A stretch of 64,000 nucleotides of DNA from Pseudobutyrivibrio sp. ACV-2 (GCF_900107545.1 NZ_FNQZ01000009.1:1-64000); one strand, 5' to 3'. Shown: positions 50,160-59,857, counted from the stretch's first letter. Translations and numbers: made by a program. The notes: generated by a model from the letters alone, not told the origin.

Positions 50160-50220
50160 AAATTTCTCTTTCTAAAATTACTACTATAAACTACCTTGTA
50201 AAAACCCCTGAATCTAGTCT

Positions 50221-50397
50221 GCAATAAAACAAGCTAATCCAAGTACTATTGAGTAATATAATCCGCTAGTTACGTCAACAAGCCTCTATATCTGTTTTTG
50301 AGATTGCTTTCGCTATACTCCTCAAAAAACAGATATAGAGTCTTGTTAACTACTAGCTCATCTCAAAACCTAGCCTATGCGTAGCTTGTTTTATTGC
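50221..50397 (-). repeat. Nested long hairpin, copy 3 (three paired blocks)
   Basis: The outer arms GCAATAAAACAAGCT (50221-50235) and AGCTTGTTTTATTGC (50383-50397) match perfectly over 15 bp. Middle arms are GCTAGTTACGTCAACAAG (50265-50282) and CTTGTTAACTACTAGC (50342-50357). Inner arms are CTCTATATCTG (50284-) and CAGATATAGAG (to 50340). It occupies most of the 277 bp between serS and typA. No sequence similarity to the loop of the other two nested hairpins. Confidence 0.7.
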
Positions 50398-50436
50398 TCA
50401 CTTAAGTACTTTTTATGATATTAACGAACCCGAAGC

Positions 50437-51726
50437 TTATTTTACGGGTACTAATACTTCCTTGCCACCCATATAAGGCTGAAGTGCCTTAGGGATAGCT
50501 ACACTTCCGTCTGCGCGGAGGTTATTCTCTAAGAATGCGATAAGCATACGTGGTGGAGCAACTACTGTGTTGTTAAGTGTGTGTGCGAAGTACTTACTTC
50601 CGTCAGCACCCTTAACACGAATCTTAAGACGACGAGCCTGAGCATCGCCAAGATTAGAGCATGAACCAACCTCAAAGTATTTCTTCTGACGTGGTGACCA
50701 TGCCTCTACGTCGCATGACTTAACCTTAAGATCTGCAAGGTCTCCTGAGCAGCACTCAAGAGTACGTACAGGAATATCAAGGCTACGGAATAAATCAACT
50801 GTGTTCTGCCAAAGCTTGTCATAGTACATCTTTGATTCTTCTGGCTTGCAGACTACAATCATCTCCTGCTTTTCGAACTGGTGAATACGGTAAACACCAC
50901 GCTCTTCGATACCATGAGCACCCTTTTCCTTACGGAAGCATGGGCTATAGCTTGTAAGAGTGTAAGGAAGATTTGCTTCATCATTAAGCGTGTCGATAAA
51001 CTTACCAATCATAGAATGCTCTGATGTACCGATAAGGTAAAGATCCTCACCTTCGATTTTGTACATCATGGCATCCATTTCTTCAAATGACATAACACCA
51101 GTAACTACGTTTGAACGAATCATGAAAGGTGGGATGCAATATGTGAATCCTCTATCAATCATGAAATCACGAGCATAAGAAATAACTGCTGAGTGAAGAC
51201 GCGCAATATCACCCATTAAGTAATAGAAACCGTTACCTGCGACCTTGCCAGCGGCATCCATATCGATACCATTGAAACGCTCCATGATATCTGTGTGATA
51301 TGGAATCTCAAAATCAGGAACTACTGGCTCACCGAACTTTTCGATTTCAACATTGCAAGAATCGTCTGGACCGATTGGAACGCTAGGATCGATAATGTTA
51401 GGAATCTTCATCATGATTTCCTCAACCTTATCAGCAAGTTCCTTTTCAACTGGCTCTAAATCCTTGATTTTCTGCTTGAGCTCAGCGACCTCAGCCTTTA
51501 CAGCCTCAGCCTCATCCTTTTTGCCCTGTCCCATAAGAGCGCCAATCTGCTTTGCAGCCTGGTTCATCTTTGCTCTCATGTCATCAGCTTCCTGCTGAGC
51601 AGCACGACGCTTGTCGTCAAGCTCGATAACTTCATCTACAAGACCAAGCTTGTGCTCCTGGAATTTTTTCTTAATGTTTTCTTTTACTGCGTCTGGGTTC
51701 TCACGTAAAAACTTAATGTCGATCAT
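50437..51726 (-). CDS. serS: Seryl-tRNA synthetase
   Basis: 429 aa. N-terminal coiled-coil arm (residues 25-110, Lys/Glu/Ala-rich), then the class II core with motif 2 R-G-V-Y-R-I-H-Q-F-E-K-Q-E near 275, E-C-C-S-G-D-L near 335 and motif 3 near 395 (P-P-R-M-L-I-A-F-L-E-N). Charges tRNA-Ser. There is no T-box in front: it starts 28 bp after secDF, so it is expressed from the scf-sec operon. Confidence 0.97.
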   Translation of the reverse strand: MIDIKFLRENPDAVKENIKKKFQEHKLGLVDEVIELDDKRRAAQQEADDMRAKMNQAAKQIGALMGQGKKDEAEAVKAEVAELKQKIKDLEPVEKELADKVEEIMMKIPNIIDPSVPIGPDDSCNVEIEKFGEPVVPDFEIPYHTDIMERFNGIDMDAAGKVAGNGFYYLMGDIARLHSAVISYARDFMIDRGFTYCIPPFMIRSNVVTGVMSFEEMDAMMYKIEGEDLYLIGTSEHSMIGKFIDTLNDEANLPYTLTSYSPCFRKEKGAHGIEERGVYRIHQFEKQEMIVVCKPEESKMYYDKLWQNTVDLFRSLDIPVRTLECCSGDLADLKVKSCDVEAWSPRQKKYFEVGSCSNLGDAQARRLKIRVKGADGSKYFAHTLNNTVVAPPRMLIAFLENNLRADGSVAIPKALQPYMGGKEVLVPVK

Positions 51727-51754
51727 TTTAAATCTCCTAATCTATAATTACATC

Positions 51755-54022
51755 TTATTTGTTTGCAAACTTAACCTTTAATATGTACCAAAGCTGTGTT
51801 GCGATAAAGATTGATGAATATGTACCTGCAACTACACCAGCAAGAAGTGGTAATGCGAATTCTCTGATTGATGAAACACCAAGGATGAGAAGCATAAGTA
51901 CCATGATTGCTGTAGTGATTGATGTTGAAATACTACGTGAAAGAGTCTGTGATAATGACTCGTTACAAAGCTCTTTAAGTGTATCTGTATTTTCTGTACG
52001 GATTGACTTGTGGTTTTCTCTGATACGGTCAAATACAACGATTGTATCGTTGACAGAGTAACCAATAACAGTAAGCATACATGCAATAAATGCAGAACCA
52101 ACTGAGATTCTGGCAAATGCATAAAGTGCAAGAACAACAAGTACATCATGTACAAGGGCGATGATTGCTGATGAAGCAAATCTAATGTCCTTGAATCTGA
52201 ACCAAATATACACAAGCATGCAAAGTACTGCAACTAAAACAGCGATAGTAGACTGGCTACGCATCTCGCCTGAGATTGTAGAACCGATACTCTGCGATGT
52301 GATTGACTCCTCTGCAACGCTGAAGCTCTCCTCAAACATCTCGTTGAGCTTTGTTCTCTCATCAAGTGTAAGTGTACGTGTCTTGAAGATTGCCTGATTG
52401 CTTCCGTCTACTGTAGTAGTCTGGATACTTCCTTCGCTGACATCTATTGCCTTTGCGATTTCTGGAACAACCTTTGCATCTAAGTCTGCAAGTGAATATG
52501 TCTCATTGAAATCAACTGTTGTAGATGTACCACCAAGAAACTCAAGTGAGAAATTGAGTCCTGTACCGCTTGTAGCCTTGAATACACCCATTGTAATAAA
52601 TCCAGCAGCAATGATTGCAACTGAGATTGTAAGGAACACTGCCTTCTTTCCTACGAAGTCGAACTTTGTAGGTTCCTTTGCCTTACCATACGCCTTTGGA
52701 GAACGAACACCAAGTGCATAGAAGGAATTCATAAGGATACGTGTAATTACAAGTGCTGTAAACATTGATAAAACAACACCGAGTGCAAGAGTGATTGCAA
52801 ATCCCTTTACAGAACCTGAGCCAAGTAATCCAAGAACTGCTGCTGCAATAAGTGTTGTGATGTTTCCATCAAGGATGGCTGAAAGAGCCTTTGAGAAACC
52901 TGTCTCTATAGATGAAATAACTGGACGACCAGCTTTGATTTCCTCACGGATACGAGCGAATACGATAACATTTGCATCAACCGCCATACCGATTGAAAGA
53001 ATCATACCTGCAATACCAGGAAGTGTAAGTGTGATATCGAAAGCCTTGAGGATTCCGATAAGCATTGCTGTGTAAAGTGCAAGTGCAAGTGATGCAACCA
53101 CACCAGGAACAAGGTACATAACCATAAGGAATACCATAACAAGTGCAAGACCTACACCAGCAGCAATAAGTGATGTACGAAGTGCATCAGAACCAAGCTG
53201 CGCACCAACAACCTGTGACTCTAATTCCTGAAGTTCGATGTCAAGGCCACCGATACGGATATATGAAGCAAGCTTTTCTGCTGCTTCGAAGCTTTCCATT
53301 CCTTCGATTACGCAGTTACCATTTGTGATAGCTGAGTTAACTCTTGGAACTGAGACAAACTGTCCATCATAGTAGATACCGATTGTCTCGCCTGTAAGAA
53401 CAGCTGCCTGAGTAGCAGTTGCGAATGCCTTTGTGCCTTCATCATCAAATGTAAGCTGTACTACGTATTCTGTGGCATTGGTAGTTTTGTTTGACTGGCT
53501 ACCTGCCTGAGAACTCTTTACATTAGTACCAGTAGCTATAACTGAACCATTGTCAATAAGTGTCTGGATATCGTAGTTAAGTGCATATCCTTCAGCACCA
53601 TAGCTGTAGTTTTCATTACCATCGTTGTCTTTCTGAGCGATGAAGTAAAGTGTACCAGGAGTTCCCAACTCCTCCAATAATGCATTAGCATCTGAAACGC
53701 CTGGAATCTCAACTGTGATTCGTCTGTCACCTACGCGGTAAACATTTGCTTCTGTTGTTGAGCTTTCCTCACCAAGATCATTTTCAATACGCTGCTGAAG
53801 CTTGAGGATTGTATCTGCCATCTGCTCATCAGTAGGCTTATCTCCAACTGCCTCGTATGTAATGCTGACACCACCATCAAGGTCAAGACCAAGCTTGAGG
53901 CTGTCCTCATTTTCCTTAATTGTGCCTGTAAGTACGGCAGCTGCGCAGTAGCCAAGTACACCCAAGAGAGCTACAAACGCAACAAGCCAGGCAATCCCCT
54001 GTCCTTTTTTCAAACGTTTCAT
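51755..54022 (-). CDS. secDF: Protein translocase SecDF, fused
   Basis: 755 aa. The SecD half carries L-G-L-D-L-D-G-G near residue 43 and a first set of six membrane helices with G-M-A-V-D-A-N-V near 355; the SecF half (from about 450) has the E-F-L-G-G-T-S pattern and a second six-helix set with G-Y-S-V-N-D-T-I-V-V-F-D-R-I-R-E near 655. SecDF uses the proton gradient to pull secreted proteins through SecYEG. Placed between scfB and serS. Confidence 0.95.
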   Translation of the reverse strand: MKRLKKGQGIAWLVAFVALLGVLGYCAAAVLTGTIKENEDSLKLGLDLDGGVSITYEAVGDKPTDEQMADTILKLQQRIENDLGEESSTTEANVYRVGDRRITVEIPGVSDANALLEELGTPGTLYFIAQKDNDGNENYSYGAEGYALNYDIQTLIDNGSVIATGTNVKSSQAGSQSNKTTNATEYVVQLTFDDEGTKAFATATQAAVLTGETIGIYYDGQFVSVPRVNSAITNGNCVIEGMESFEAAEKLASYIRIGGLDIELQELESQVVGAQLGSDALRTSLIAAGVGLALVMVFLMVMYLVPGVVASLALALYTAMLIGILKAFDITLTLPGIAGMILSIGMAVDANVIVFARIREEIKAGRPVISSIETGFSKALSAILDGNITTLIAAAVLGLLGSGSVKGFAITLALGVVLSMFTALVITRILMNSFYALGVRSPKAYGKAKEPTKFDFVGKKAVFLTISVAIIAAGFITMGVFKATSGTGLNFSLEFLGGTSTTVDFNETYSLADLDAKVVPEIAKAIDVSEGSIQTTTVDGSNQAIFKTRTLTLDERTKLNEMFEESFSVAEESITSQSIGSTISGEMRSQSTIAVLVAVLCMLVYIWFRFKDIRFASSAIIALVHDVLVVLALYAFARISVGSAFIACMLTVIGYSVNDTIVVFDRIRENHKSIRTENTDTLKELCNESLSQTLSRSISTSITTAIMVLMLLILGVSSIREFALPLLAGVVAGTYSSIFIATQLWYILKVKFANK

Positions 54023-54072
54023 TATTTATTCTCCTATCGTTTATTTATGACTGCTTTCGCAGTTAAAAGAGG

Positions 54073-55461
54073 TTAGGCCTCTTTTGATTTTTCGTCCAGC
54101 TCGCTCTTGTGTACCTTGAGAGCGATTGCACATTCGATACGTTTCTTTTGAAGCTCGCAGCCCACATGATAGTTTCCAAGGATACTTCCTGTGAAATTAA
54201 ATGCATTTGCTGCACAGCCTCCGCTGCAATAGAAACGTGCGAAACAATTCTTGCACTCTTCCTTCGCGTATACGTTGCAGTGCTTGAATTCATTAACGAC
54301 TTCCTTCTTTTTAACTCCTGTAAATACATCGCCAAGACAGAAATCTGTGTTACCAACGAACTGATGGCAAGGATAAAGCTCACCAGTAGGAGTGACTGCC
54401 ATGTATTCTGTTCCTGAACCACAGCCAGAAAGACGCTTGTAAACACATGGGCCACCTTCCAAATCAATCATAAAGTGGAAGAAGTTGAAGTCCTCATCTG
54501 TGCCCTGACGACGCATCATCTCTGCGGCAAGATCATCGTACTCCTTAAAGAGCTTTGGTAAATCCTCCTCGCGGATAGCGTAATCGTCTGTCTCCTGAGC
54601 AACTACAGGCTCTACAGAAATCTGCTTGAAGCCTTCATCTGCAAGATGAATAACATCCTTCGAGAAATCAAGGTTATTTCTGGTGAATGTACCACGGATG
54701 TAGTATTTATCTTGATTTCTTGACTCAGCAAGCTTTTTGAACTTTGGCATAACAAGCTCGTAGCTTGGTGCACCCTTTTTGAATGGGCGCATGAGATTGT
54801 GGATTTCTGGACGACCATCGCAGCTGAGAACCACGTTTGCCATCTCTTTATTAGCGAATTCCTGAATCTCATCATTTAAAAGCACACCATTTGTGGTGAG
54901 TGTAAATCTGAAGTTTTTATTTTTTTCTTTTTCGATGGAGCGGCCATAGGCAACTAAATCCTTAACCACCTGCCAGTTCATGAGAGGCTCTCCACCAAAG
55001 AAGTCAACCTCAAGATTGCGACGTGTGCCCGAATTGGCAACAAGGAAATCAAGAGCCTGCTTGCCGACCTCGTAGGTCATAAGCTCACGCTTTCCTGTGT
55101 GGTACTCGCCTTCTTCTGCAAAGCAGTACTTGCAGGCAAGGTTACAATCGTGGGTTATATGTAAGCAAAGAGCCTTTACAACTGTAGGACGTGCTGTGAA
55201 ATCTGCAATCCTTGGCTCGTAATTGTCTGTGGTAAATAATGAGCCATCCTCAATGAGACTATCGATTTCTGACTGAATCTCTAAAAGTTCTGATTCAGCC
55301 ACCTCAGGATGGTCTGTTTTCATCTGTGAAAGTGCCTCGTCACGTCCCTTCTCCTGCCAGAGAGCAAGGAAATCGTAAGTGATTTCGTCTACAACATGAA
55401 TGGCGCCGCTATTAATATCTATAACAATGTTATATCCATTGTTTTTGAACTGATGTATCAC
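54073..55461 (-). CDS. scfB: SCIFF peptide maturase, radical SAM with SPASM domain
   Basis: 462 aa. I start at GTG 55459-55461 (V-I-H-Q-F-K-N-N-G-Y-N) because AAAGGA lies nine bases upstream and the family begins with this segment; an ATG 18 bases earlier has no site. The radical SAM cluster C-N-L-A-C-K-Y-C is near residue 112. SPASM cysteines follow near 345-405 (C-G-S-G-T-E, C-H-Q-F, C-K-N-C, C-S-G-G-C). ScfB-type enzymes form thioether links in the six-cysteine SCIFF peptide, whose gene is immediately upstream. Confidence 0.93.
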   Translation of the reverse strand: MIHQFKNNGYNIVIDINSGAIHVVDEITYDFLALWQEKGRDEALSQMKTDHPEVAESELLEIQSEIDSLIEDGSLFTTDNYEPRIADFTARPTVVKALCLHITHDCNLACKYCFAEEGEYHTGKRELMTYEVGKQALDFLVANSGTRRNLEVDFFGGEPLMNWQVVKDLVAYGRSIEKEKNKNFRFTLTTNGVLLNDEIQEFANKEMANVVLSCDGRPEIHNLMRPFKKGAPSYELVMPKFKKLAESRNQDKYYIRGTFTRNNLDFSKDVIHLADEGFKQISVEPVVAQETDDYAIREEDLPKLFKEYDDLAAEMMRRQGTDEDFNFFHFMIDLEGGPCVYKRLSGCGSGTEYMAVTPTGELYPCHQFVGNTDFCLGDVFTGVKKKEVVNEFKHCNVYAKEECKNCFARFYCSGGCAANAFNFTGSILGNYHVGCELQKKRIECAIALKVHKSELDEKSKEA

Positions 55462-55490
55462 TAAAAAATGTCCTTTCATAAACGCACAAT

Positions 55491-55524
55491 AGACCGTCCC
55501 TGTCTAAAAGACAAGGTCCGGTCT
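55491..55524 (-). promoter_or_regulatory. Hairpin between scfA and scfB
   Basis: AGACCGGACCTTGTC pairs with GACAGGGACGGTCT on the minus strand around a four-base loop, without a U-tract. It could stabilise the abundant peptide mRNA or lower read-through into scfB. Confidence 0.6.
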
Positions 55525-55555
55525 GCGTTGTTATTACTTTATTGTTTGTAAGCTA

Positions 55556-55699
55556 TTACTTTGAATGCTCACAGCTCTGGTTACCAACTGTGCAAGATGT
55601 CTTGCAAGCTGACTGGCATGATGTCTGGCACTCGCCGCATCCGCCTTCCTTTACAGTGTTCTGTAATCTAGCAGTATTAAGTGTTTTGATGTGTTCCAT
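55556..55699 (-). CDS. scfA: SCIFF six-cysteine RiPP precursor peptide
   Basis: 47 aa: M-E-H-I-K-T-L-N-T-A start, then six Cys in C-G-E-C, T-S-C, S-A-C, T-S-C and Q-S-C, the hallmark of SCIFF (six cysteines in forty-five residues), a peptide conserved across Clostridia. The ATG at 55697-55699 follows AAAGGAG. Missed by length-based gene calling. The adjacent radical SAM enzyme is its maturase. The physiological role of the mature peptide is not established. Confidence 0.95.
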   Translation of the reverse strand: MEHIKTLNTARLQNTVKEGGCGECQTSCQSACKTSCTVGNQSCEHSK

Positions 55700-55792
55700 A
55701 ATGAAAACTCCTTTCATATTGTGATTACTACGCTTAGTAACCCTCAGGTTAGTAAATTATACTACAAATTGCCTAAAATATAAAGTCTTTTC

Positions 55793-56953
55793 CTAGTTCT
55801 CCTCTGCTTCGCCCTTTGTAACTACTGCATTATCCACGCAGAACTGTACTGCCTTCTGGATAAGGTACTGCTGACGGAAATAACGTTTCCCATCGTAGTT
55901 GTCCACTGTGTACACCTCATAGAAAGCATCCTCATCCTTGCTGCCTGTTGATGCTACAAGGTTTGCGATGAATTTCTCATAGCCTTCTGCATCAACTTCC
56001 ATACCTTCTTTTTTTGCAATAGCTTCAAGAATTAATTCTTCTGTAAGGGAGTCATTGAGGTTGCTCTTTACATTCTCTACATATTCATCATAATCCTGGC
56101 CCATGGAATCCAGGTAATCCTTTGTTGTGGTGTTGTACTGCTTACACTGCATTTCAAGCAAATTAAGGTACATATCAACTCTGGCCTGTACCAGTTCTTC
56201 TGGAACCTTTGAAACCTTGCTGTTGTTGATAATTGTATTTAGCACAGATGTCTGAACATCATTTTCATAATCAGACTCAAGCTTGCTTTTGTACTGTTCT
56301 GTTAATGAATCAATGTACTCATCAACTGTATCTGAACCAAAGTTTTCTTTAACAATATCATCTGTTAAGTCAGCCTTGCTTTCGATAGCCTTAGCCACAT
56401 AGTTAATCTGGAAGGTGAAGATAACTGTCTGACCAGCTAAATCAGCATTACCGTACTGCTCTGGGAATGTAACCTCATAAGCTACTTCCTCTCCTACTGA
56501 ATGTCCTGCCAATCCTGATGTGAAGCCATCGATATAGCCACCAGTTCCACCTGCTGCGCAGTTGCCAGCAACATCAATCATCTGATTTTCTGCTGAACCG
56601 CCATCAAATGCTACACCATCCTGGGAACCTACGTAATCAACATTGATGATAGAATCTTCCTCTACTTCTGTTTTTGATGTGTCCTCAACGTAAACGCTTG
56701 CATCTGCAATAGTCTTTGATACGTATTCATCAAGGCCCTCTTCAGTAAAATCGTATGTGCCAGTCAGTGTGACTTCAACGCCCTTGTAATCTCCAAGAGT
56801 TACATACTCATCTACATCATATTCAACTGGCTTAGCATCAGTCTTAGTCTTTTCTGTTTTAGTCTCAGCTTTTTCTGCAGATTCCTTGCCGCAGGCTACC
56901 ATAGATACGGCCATTACAGTCACAAGGAAAAATGCTAATAATCTATTTTTCAT
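55793..56953 (-). CDS. Lipoprotein FKBP-type peptidyl-prolyl isomerase, trigger-factor-like
   Basis: 386 aa. Signal peptide with lipobox S-M-V-A-C near residue 21 and a Lys/Glu/Thr linker. The FKBP domain is at about 90-190 (V-D-Y-V-G-S, G-Y-I-D-G-F-T-S-G-L-A-G-H, V-T-F-P-E-Q-Y) and the trigger-factor-like C-terminal helices at about 190-370. Anchored outside the membrane, it probably helps fold secreted proteins. The gene follows scfA-scfB-secDF upstream of them, but a gap of 93 bp separates it from scfA. Confidence 0.9.
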   Translation of the reverse strand: MKNRLLAFFLVTVMAVSMVACGKESAEKAETKTEKTKTDAKPVEYDVDEYVTLGDYKGVEVTLTGTYDFTEEGLDEYVSKTIADASVYVEDTSKTEVEEDSIINVDYVGSQDGVAFDGGSAENQMIDVAGNCAAGGTGGYIDGFTSGLAGHSVGEEVAYEVTFPEQYGNADLAGQTVIFTFQINYVAKAIESKADLTDDIVKENFGSDTVDEYIDSLTEQYKSKLESDYENDVQTSVLNTIINNSKVSKVPEELVQARVDMYLNLLEMQCKQYNTTTKDYLDSMGQDYDEYVENVKSNLNDSLTEELILEAIAKKEGMEVDAEGYEKFIANLVASTGSKDEDAFYEVYTVDNYDGKRYFRQQYLIQKAVQFCVDNAVVTKGEAEEN

Positions 56954-57003
56954 TTCGTGTCCTCCTAAAAGTCTGCATTAGTTTACCATATTATTATTTT
57001 TAA

Positions 57004-57038
57004 GGCAAAAAATGCTCCCCCAAAACACTGGGGAAGCA
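57004..57038 (-). terminator. Terminator after malQ
   Basis: ATGCTTCCCC pairs with GGGGGAGCAT on the minus strand, followed by T6. Confidence 0.9.
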
Positions 57039-57070
57039 TCTTCGAAGAAGAAAGTATATGAAAAAGAAGA

Positions 57071-58645
57071 TTAATTAGCTTTTTTTGCTGAAGCTTCTGA
57101 CTTTTCAGCCTGTTCAGCCTTTTCGACCTTTTCTGCTGCCTGTGCTGTCTCTTCCTTTTTAGGCTTTACAGCGCGGTCATACATTACGGAAATTCCATAA
57201 ATCTTTTCCGCCAATTTATCATCTAACTCATCAGATAATAATCTCCACTGCCAGTTACCGCTCTTGGTTCCTGGAACGTTAATACGATTATATTTGCCAA
57301 GTCCTAAGTAGTCCTGAATCTGAGCTACAAAAAGATTAGCAACAGAGCTCATTCCTCCACGGATTAGGCCCCAATTAAAACCTTCGGATCTAGAAATTCC
57401 AAGATACTTCTTTGCGTAATTTCTATCCTTTCTCTTGGCTTCCTCGTACCACTCCATAACTGTGGCATTATCGTGAGTTCCTGTATAACAAATGCAATTC
57501 TTATCATAAGTATGTGGCTGATAGTTATTAGCCTCACCTGAATCAAAGGCGAACTCTAATACCTTCATACCTGGCCATCCGCTATCCTCAAGAAGCTGTA
57601 CAACTGTAGGTGATGGCTCTCCTAAATCCTCTGCGATGAATTCAATGTTAGGGAACTTCTTTGAAAGAAGACCAACTAAATCCATACCAGGACCCTTTTT
57701 CCACTTACCATTTTTAGCAGTATCATCCTTTGCAGGAATAGCCCAATATTCATCGAAGCCTCTGAAATGATCTATACGAAGCACATCATAAAGCTTGCCT
57801 GCTCCCTCGATACGACGAATCCACCAACGATATTTATCTGCTTTAAGAGCCTTCCAGTTGTAGCATGGATTACCCCAAAGCTGACCATCCTCGCTGAAAT
57901 AATCTGGTGGTACACCTGCTACTTCAACCGGATAGTTCTCCTCGTCCAAACTGAAGAATTCAGGCTCTGACCACACATCACATGAATCCAGTGCAACATA
58001 AATTGGTAAATCACCGATTACATCGATGCCAAGACCATTGATATATTTTTTAAGCTTATCCCACTGTTCAAAGAACAGATACTGAATGTAAATAAAGAAT
58101 TCTATATCATCACTTAGAAGCTTTTGGTATTTTTCAACTGCAGCTGCCTCGTGTAAACGGATATCTTCCTCAGGCCATTCCTGCCAGCTCTTCTGGCCAA
58201 AATGCTTCTTGATAGACATAAACAAGGCATAATTTTCAACCCATGGATTTTTCTCTTTAAAAGCTGCAATTGCATCAAGAGAATCCTTGTAGCCTCTTTC
58301 TTTTGCCTTCTCTAATACCTTAAAACGGCTCTCATAAATCTGGCCATAATCAACATATCTAGGATTTGTGCCCCAGTTCTCAGCATCTACTTCCTCCTGA
58401 GTGAGCAAACCGTCTTCAATTAACATGTCTAAATCGATAAAGTATGGATTTCCAGCAAATGTAGAAAAGCTCTGGTAAGGGCTATCTCCATAGCTGGTAG
58501 GACCAAGTGGAAGCACCTGCCAATACTTCTGCCCTGCCTCCTTTAAAAAATCAGCGAAATCATAAGCTGCTTTACCAAAAGTACCAATACCATAAGGTGA
58601 TGGCAATGAAGATACAGGCATCAAAATACCGCTACTTCTTTTCAT
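57071..58645 (-). CDS. malQ: 4-alpha-glucanotransferase (GH77)
   Basis: 524 aa. GH77 catalytic residues: nucleophile in V-L-R-I-D-H-F-R-G near residue 292, acid/base in F-I-A-E-D-L-G near 338, stabilizer in G-T-H-D-N-A-T near 392. N-terminus R-S-S-G-I-L-M-P-V-S-S-L-P as usual. It rearranges maltodextrins in the cytoplasm. Oddly, the last 25 residues form a Lys/Glu/Ala-rich tail (A-E-K-V-E-K-A-E-Q-A-E-K) beyond the normal end, a possible interaction or disorder segment. A LacI gene lies upstream. Confidence 0.95.
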   Translation of the reverse strand: MKRSSGILMPVSSLPSPYGIGTFGKAAYDFADFLKEAGQKYWQVLPLGPTSYGDSPYQSFSTFAGNPYFIDLDMLIEDGLLTQEEVDAENWGTNPRYVDYGQIYESRFKVLEKAKERGYKDSLDAIAAFKEKNPWVENYALFMSIKKHFGQKSWQEWPEEDIRLHEAAAVEKYQKLLSDDIEFFIYIQYLFFEQWDKLKKYINGLGIDVIGDLPIYVALDSCDVWSEPEFFSLDEENYPVEVAGVPPDYFSEDGQLWGNPCYNWKALKADKYRWWIRRIEGAGKLYDVLRIDHFRGFDEYWAIPAKDDTAKNGKWKKGPGMDLVGLLSKKFPNIEFIAEDLGEPSPTVVQLLEDSGWPGMKVLEFAFDSGEANNYQPHTYDKNCICYTGTHDNATVMEWYEEAKRKDRNYAKKYLGISRSEGFNWGLIRGGMSSVANLFVAQIQDYLGLGKYNRINVPGTKSGNWQWRLLSDELDDKLAEKIYGISVMYDRAVKPKKEETAQAAEKVEKAEQAEKSEASAKKAN

Positions 58646-58709
58646 GTGTGTTCTCCTTTTATTATTTAATGCAAATGGATTAATAGTTATATTCCATAGT
58701 ATTTTCTCG

Positions 58710-58742
58710 AAAAATGGAGGGTGTTAGGCCTCACCCTCCAAT
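58710..58742 (-). terminator. Terminator after the LacI gene
   Basis: TGGAGGGTGAGG pairs with CTAACACCCTCCA on the minus strand, followed by TTTTTC. A second perfect hairpin (TGATTCCTT / AAGGAATCA, near 58748-58771) lies between it and the lacI stop. Confidence 0.85.
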
Positions 58743-58843
58743 CCGTTGATTCCTTTAATTCAAGGAATCATTAATGTTTTGGGAAGAAAAACTCTTCTAT
58801 ATATGTAAATTGCATTTAGCAATAAACATCGATTTTAATAAAT

Positions 58844-59857
58844 TTACTGTACCATCTTCAGAGATTCACCCTGTCGTAAAATGGTTGGCAGTAAAATGTG
58901 TTTATGGGTTTTCTCACCTTTGATGATATCTACCATCAATCTCACAGCCTCAGCACCCATTTTTTCCATCGGCTGGCAAAGTGTTGTAAGCACTGGGTTC
59001 ATGTATTCGGAAGCTTCAATTCCATCTATGGCAATAACTGCCACGTCATTTGGAACATTCATTCCCGCTTCCCTAATTGCTTTCATGGCACCCATAGCCA
59101 TGTTATCTGAAATTGCAAACAATGCTGTAAACTCATGCTTTTCAGCTAGCCATGTTTTCATGCCTTCATAGGCATCTGCAATGTTAAAACTATTTATGGA
59201 TATAATTAGATTTTCATCTAATTCAATTTCAAAATCTTTTAAGGCTCTTATGTAGCCTTCAAATCTGACCTGACTAACAGAACCATCTTCAGGTCCTGCC
59301 AGAAGAACTGCTATTTTTCTATGGCCTTCTTTATAAAGATATTCAACTGCATCATGGGCAGCCTGATTATCATCAATACAAACGCTGGAATAATCTGATT
59401 TGTCAACATCTCCGTACTGATTATTAAATGTACAGCATACAAATGGTACATTAATACTGGAAAGCTGCTTTTTAGAATAATTCAAACGACCACCAAGAAA
59501 GATAATTCCTAGAAGTTTTTTGTCTCGCTCCATTTTTGCAGCTGCAAAGATTTCATCATCGTTTGCTCCTATTTGCTGCATCACCATGGTATAGCCAGCT
59601 CTTTCGATTTTATCCCCTATTTCTGTAATAATCTTTGTGTAGAAAGGATTTGACATTCCTCGCACTACTACACCTATATTTTCTGAAGTACTTTTTCCCA
59701 ACTCCCTGGCACTGGTATTTGGTATGTAATTGTATTCTTTTACAATTGCACGTACTTTTTCCTTAGCAGTATCGCTGACATCTGGATGATCATTTAATAC
59801 ACGTGACACCGTGCTCACACTCACCCCTGCCAGTCGTGCGATATCTTTGATTGTCAT
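58844..59857 (-). CDS. LacI-family regulator, probably of maltodextrin use
   Basis: 337 aa. Helix-turn-helix M-T-I-K-D-I-A-R-L-A-G-V-S-V-S-T-V-S-R at residues 1-19 with the hinge, then a type-1 binding fold ligand domain (G-V-V-V-R-G-M-S-N-P-F, A-V-I-A-I-D-G near 282, T-L-C-Q-P near 300). Upstream of malQ and in the same direction. A perfect palindrome downstream of its own promoter indicates autoregulation. No second copy of that palindrome is seen before malQ. Confidence 0.9.
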   Translation of the reverse strand: MTIKDIARLAGVSVSTVSRVLNDHPDVSDTAKEKVRAIVKEYNYIPNTSARELGKSTSENIGVVVRGMSNPFYTKIITEIGDKIERAGYTMVMQQIGANDDEIFAAAKMERDKKLLGIIFLGGRLNYSKKQLSSINVPFVCCTFNNQYGDVDKSDYSSVCIDDNQAAHDAVEYLYKEGHRKIAVLLAGPEDGSVSQVRFEGYIRALKDFEIELDENLIISINSFNIADAYEGMKTWLAEKHEFTALFAISDNMAMGAMKAIREAGMNVPNDVAVIAIDGIEASEYMNPVLTTLCQPMEKMGAEAVRLMVDIIKGEKTHKHILLPTILRQGESLKMVQ

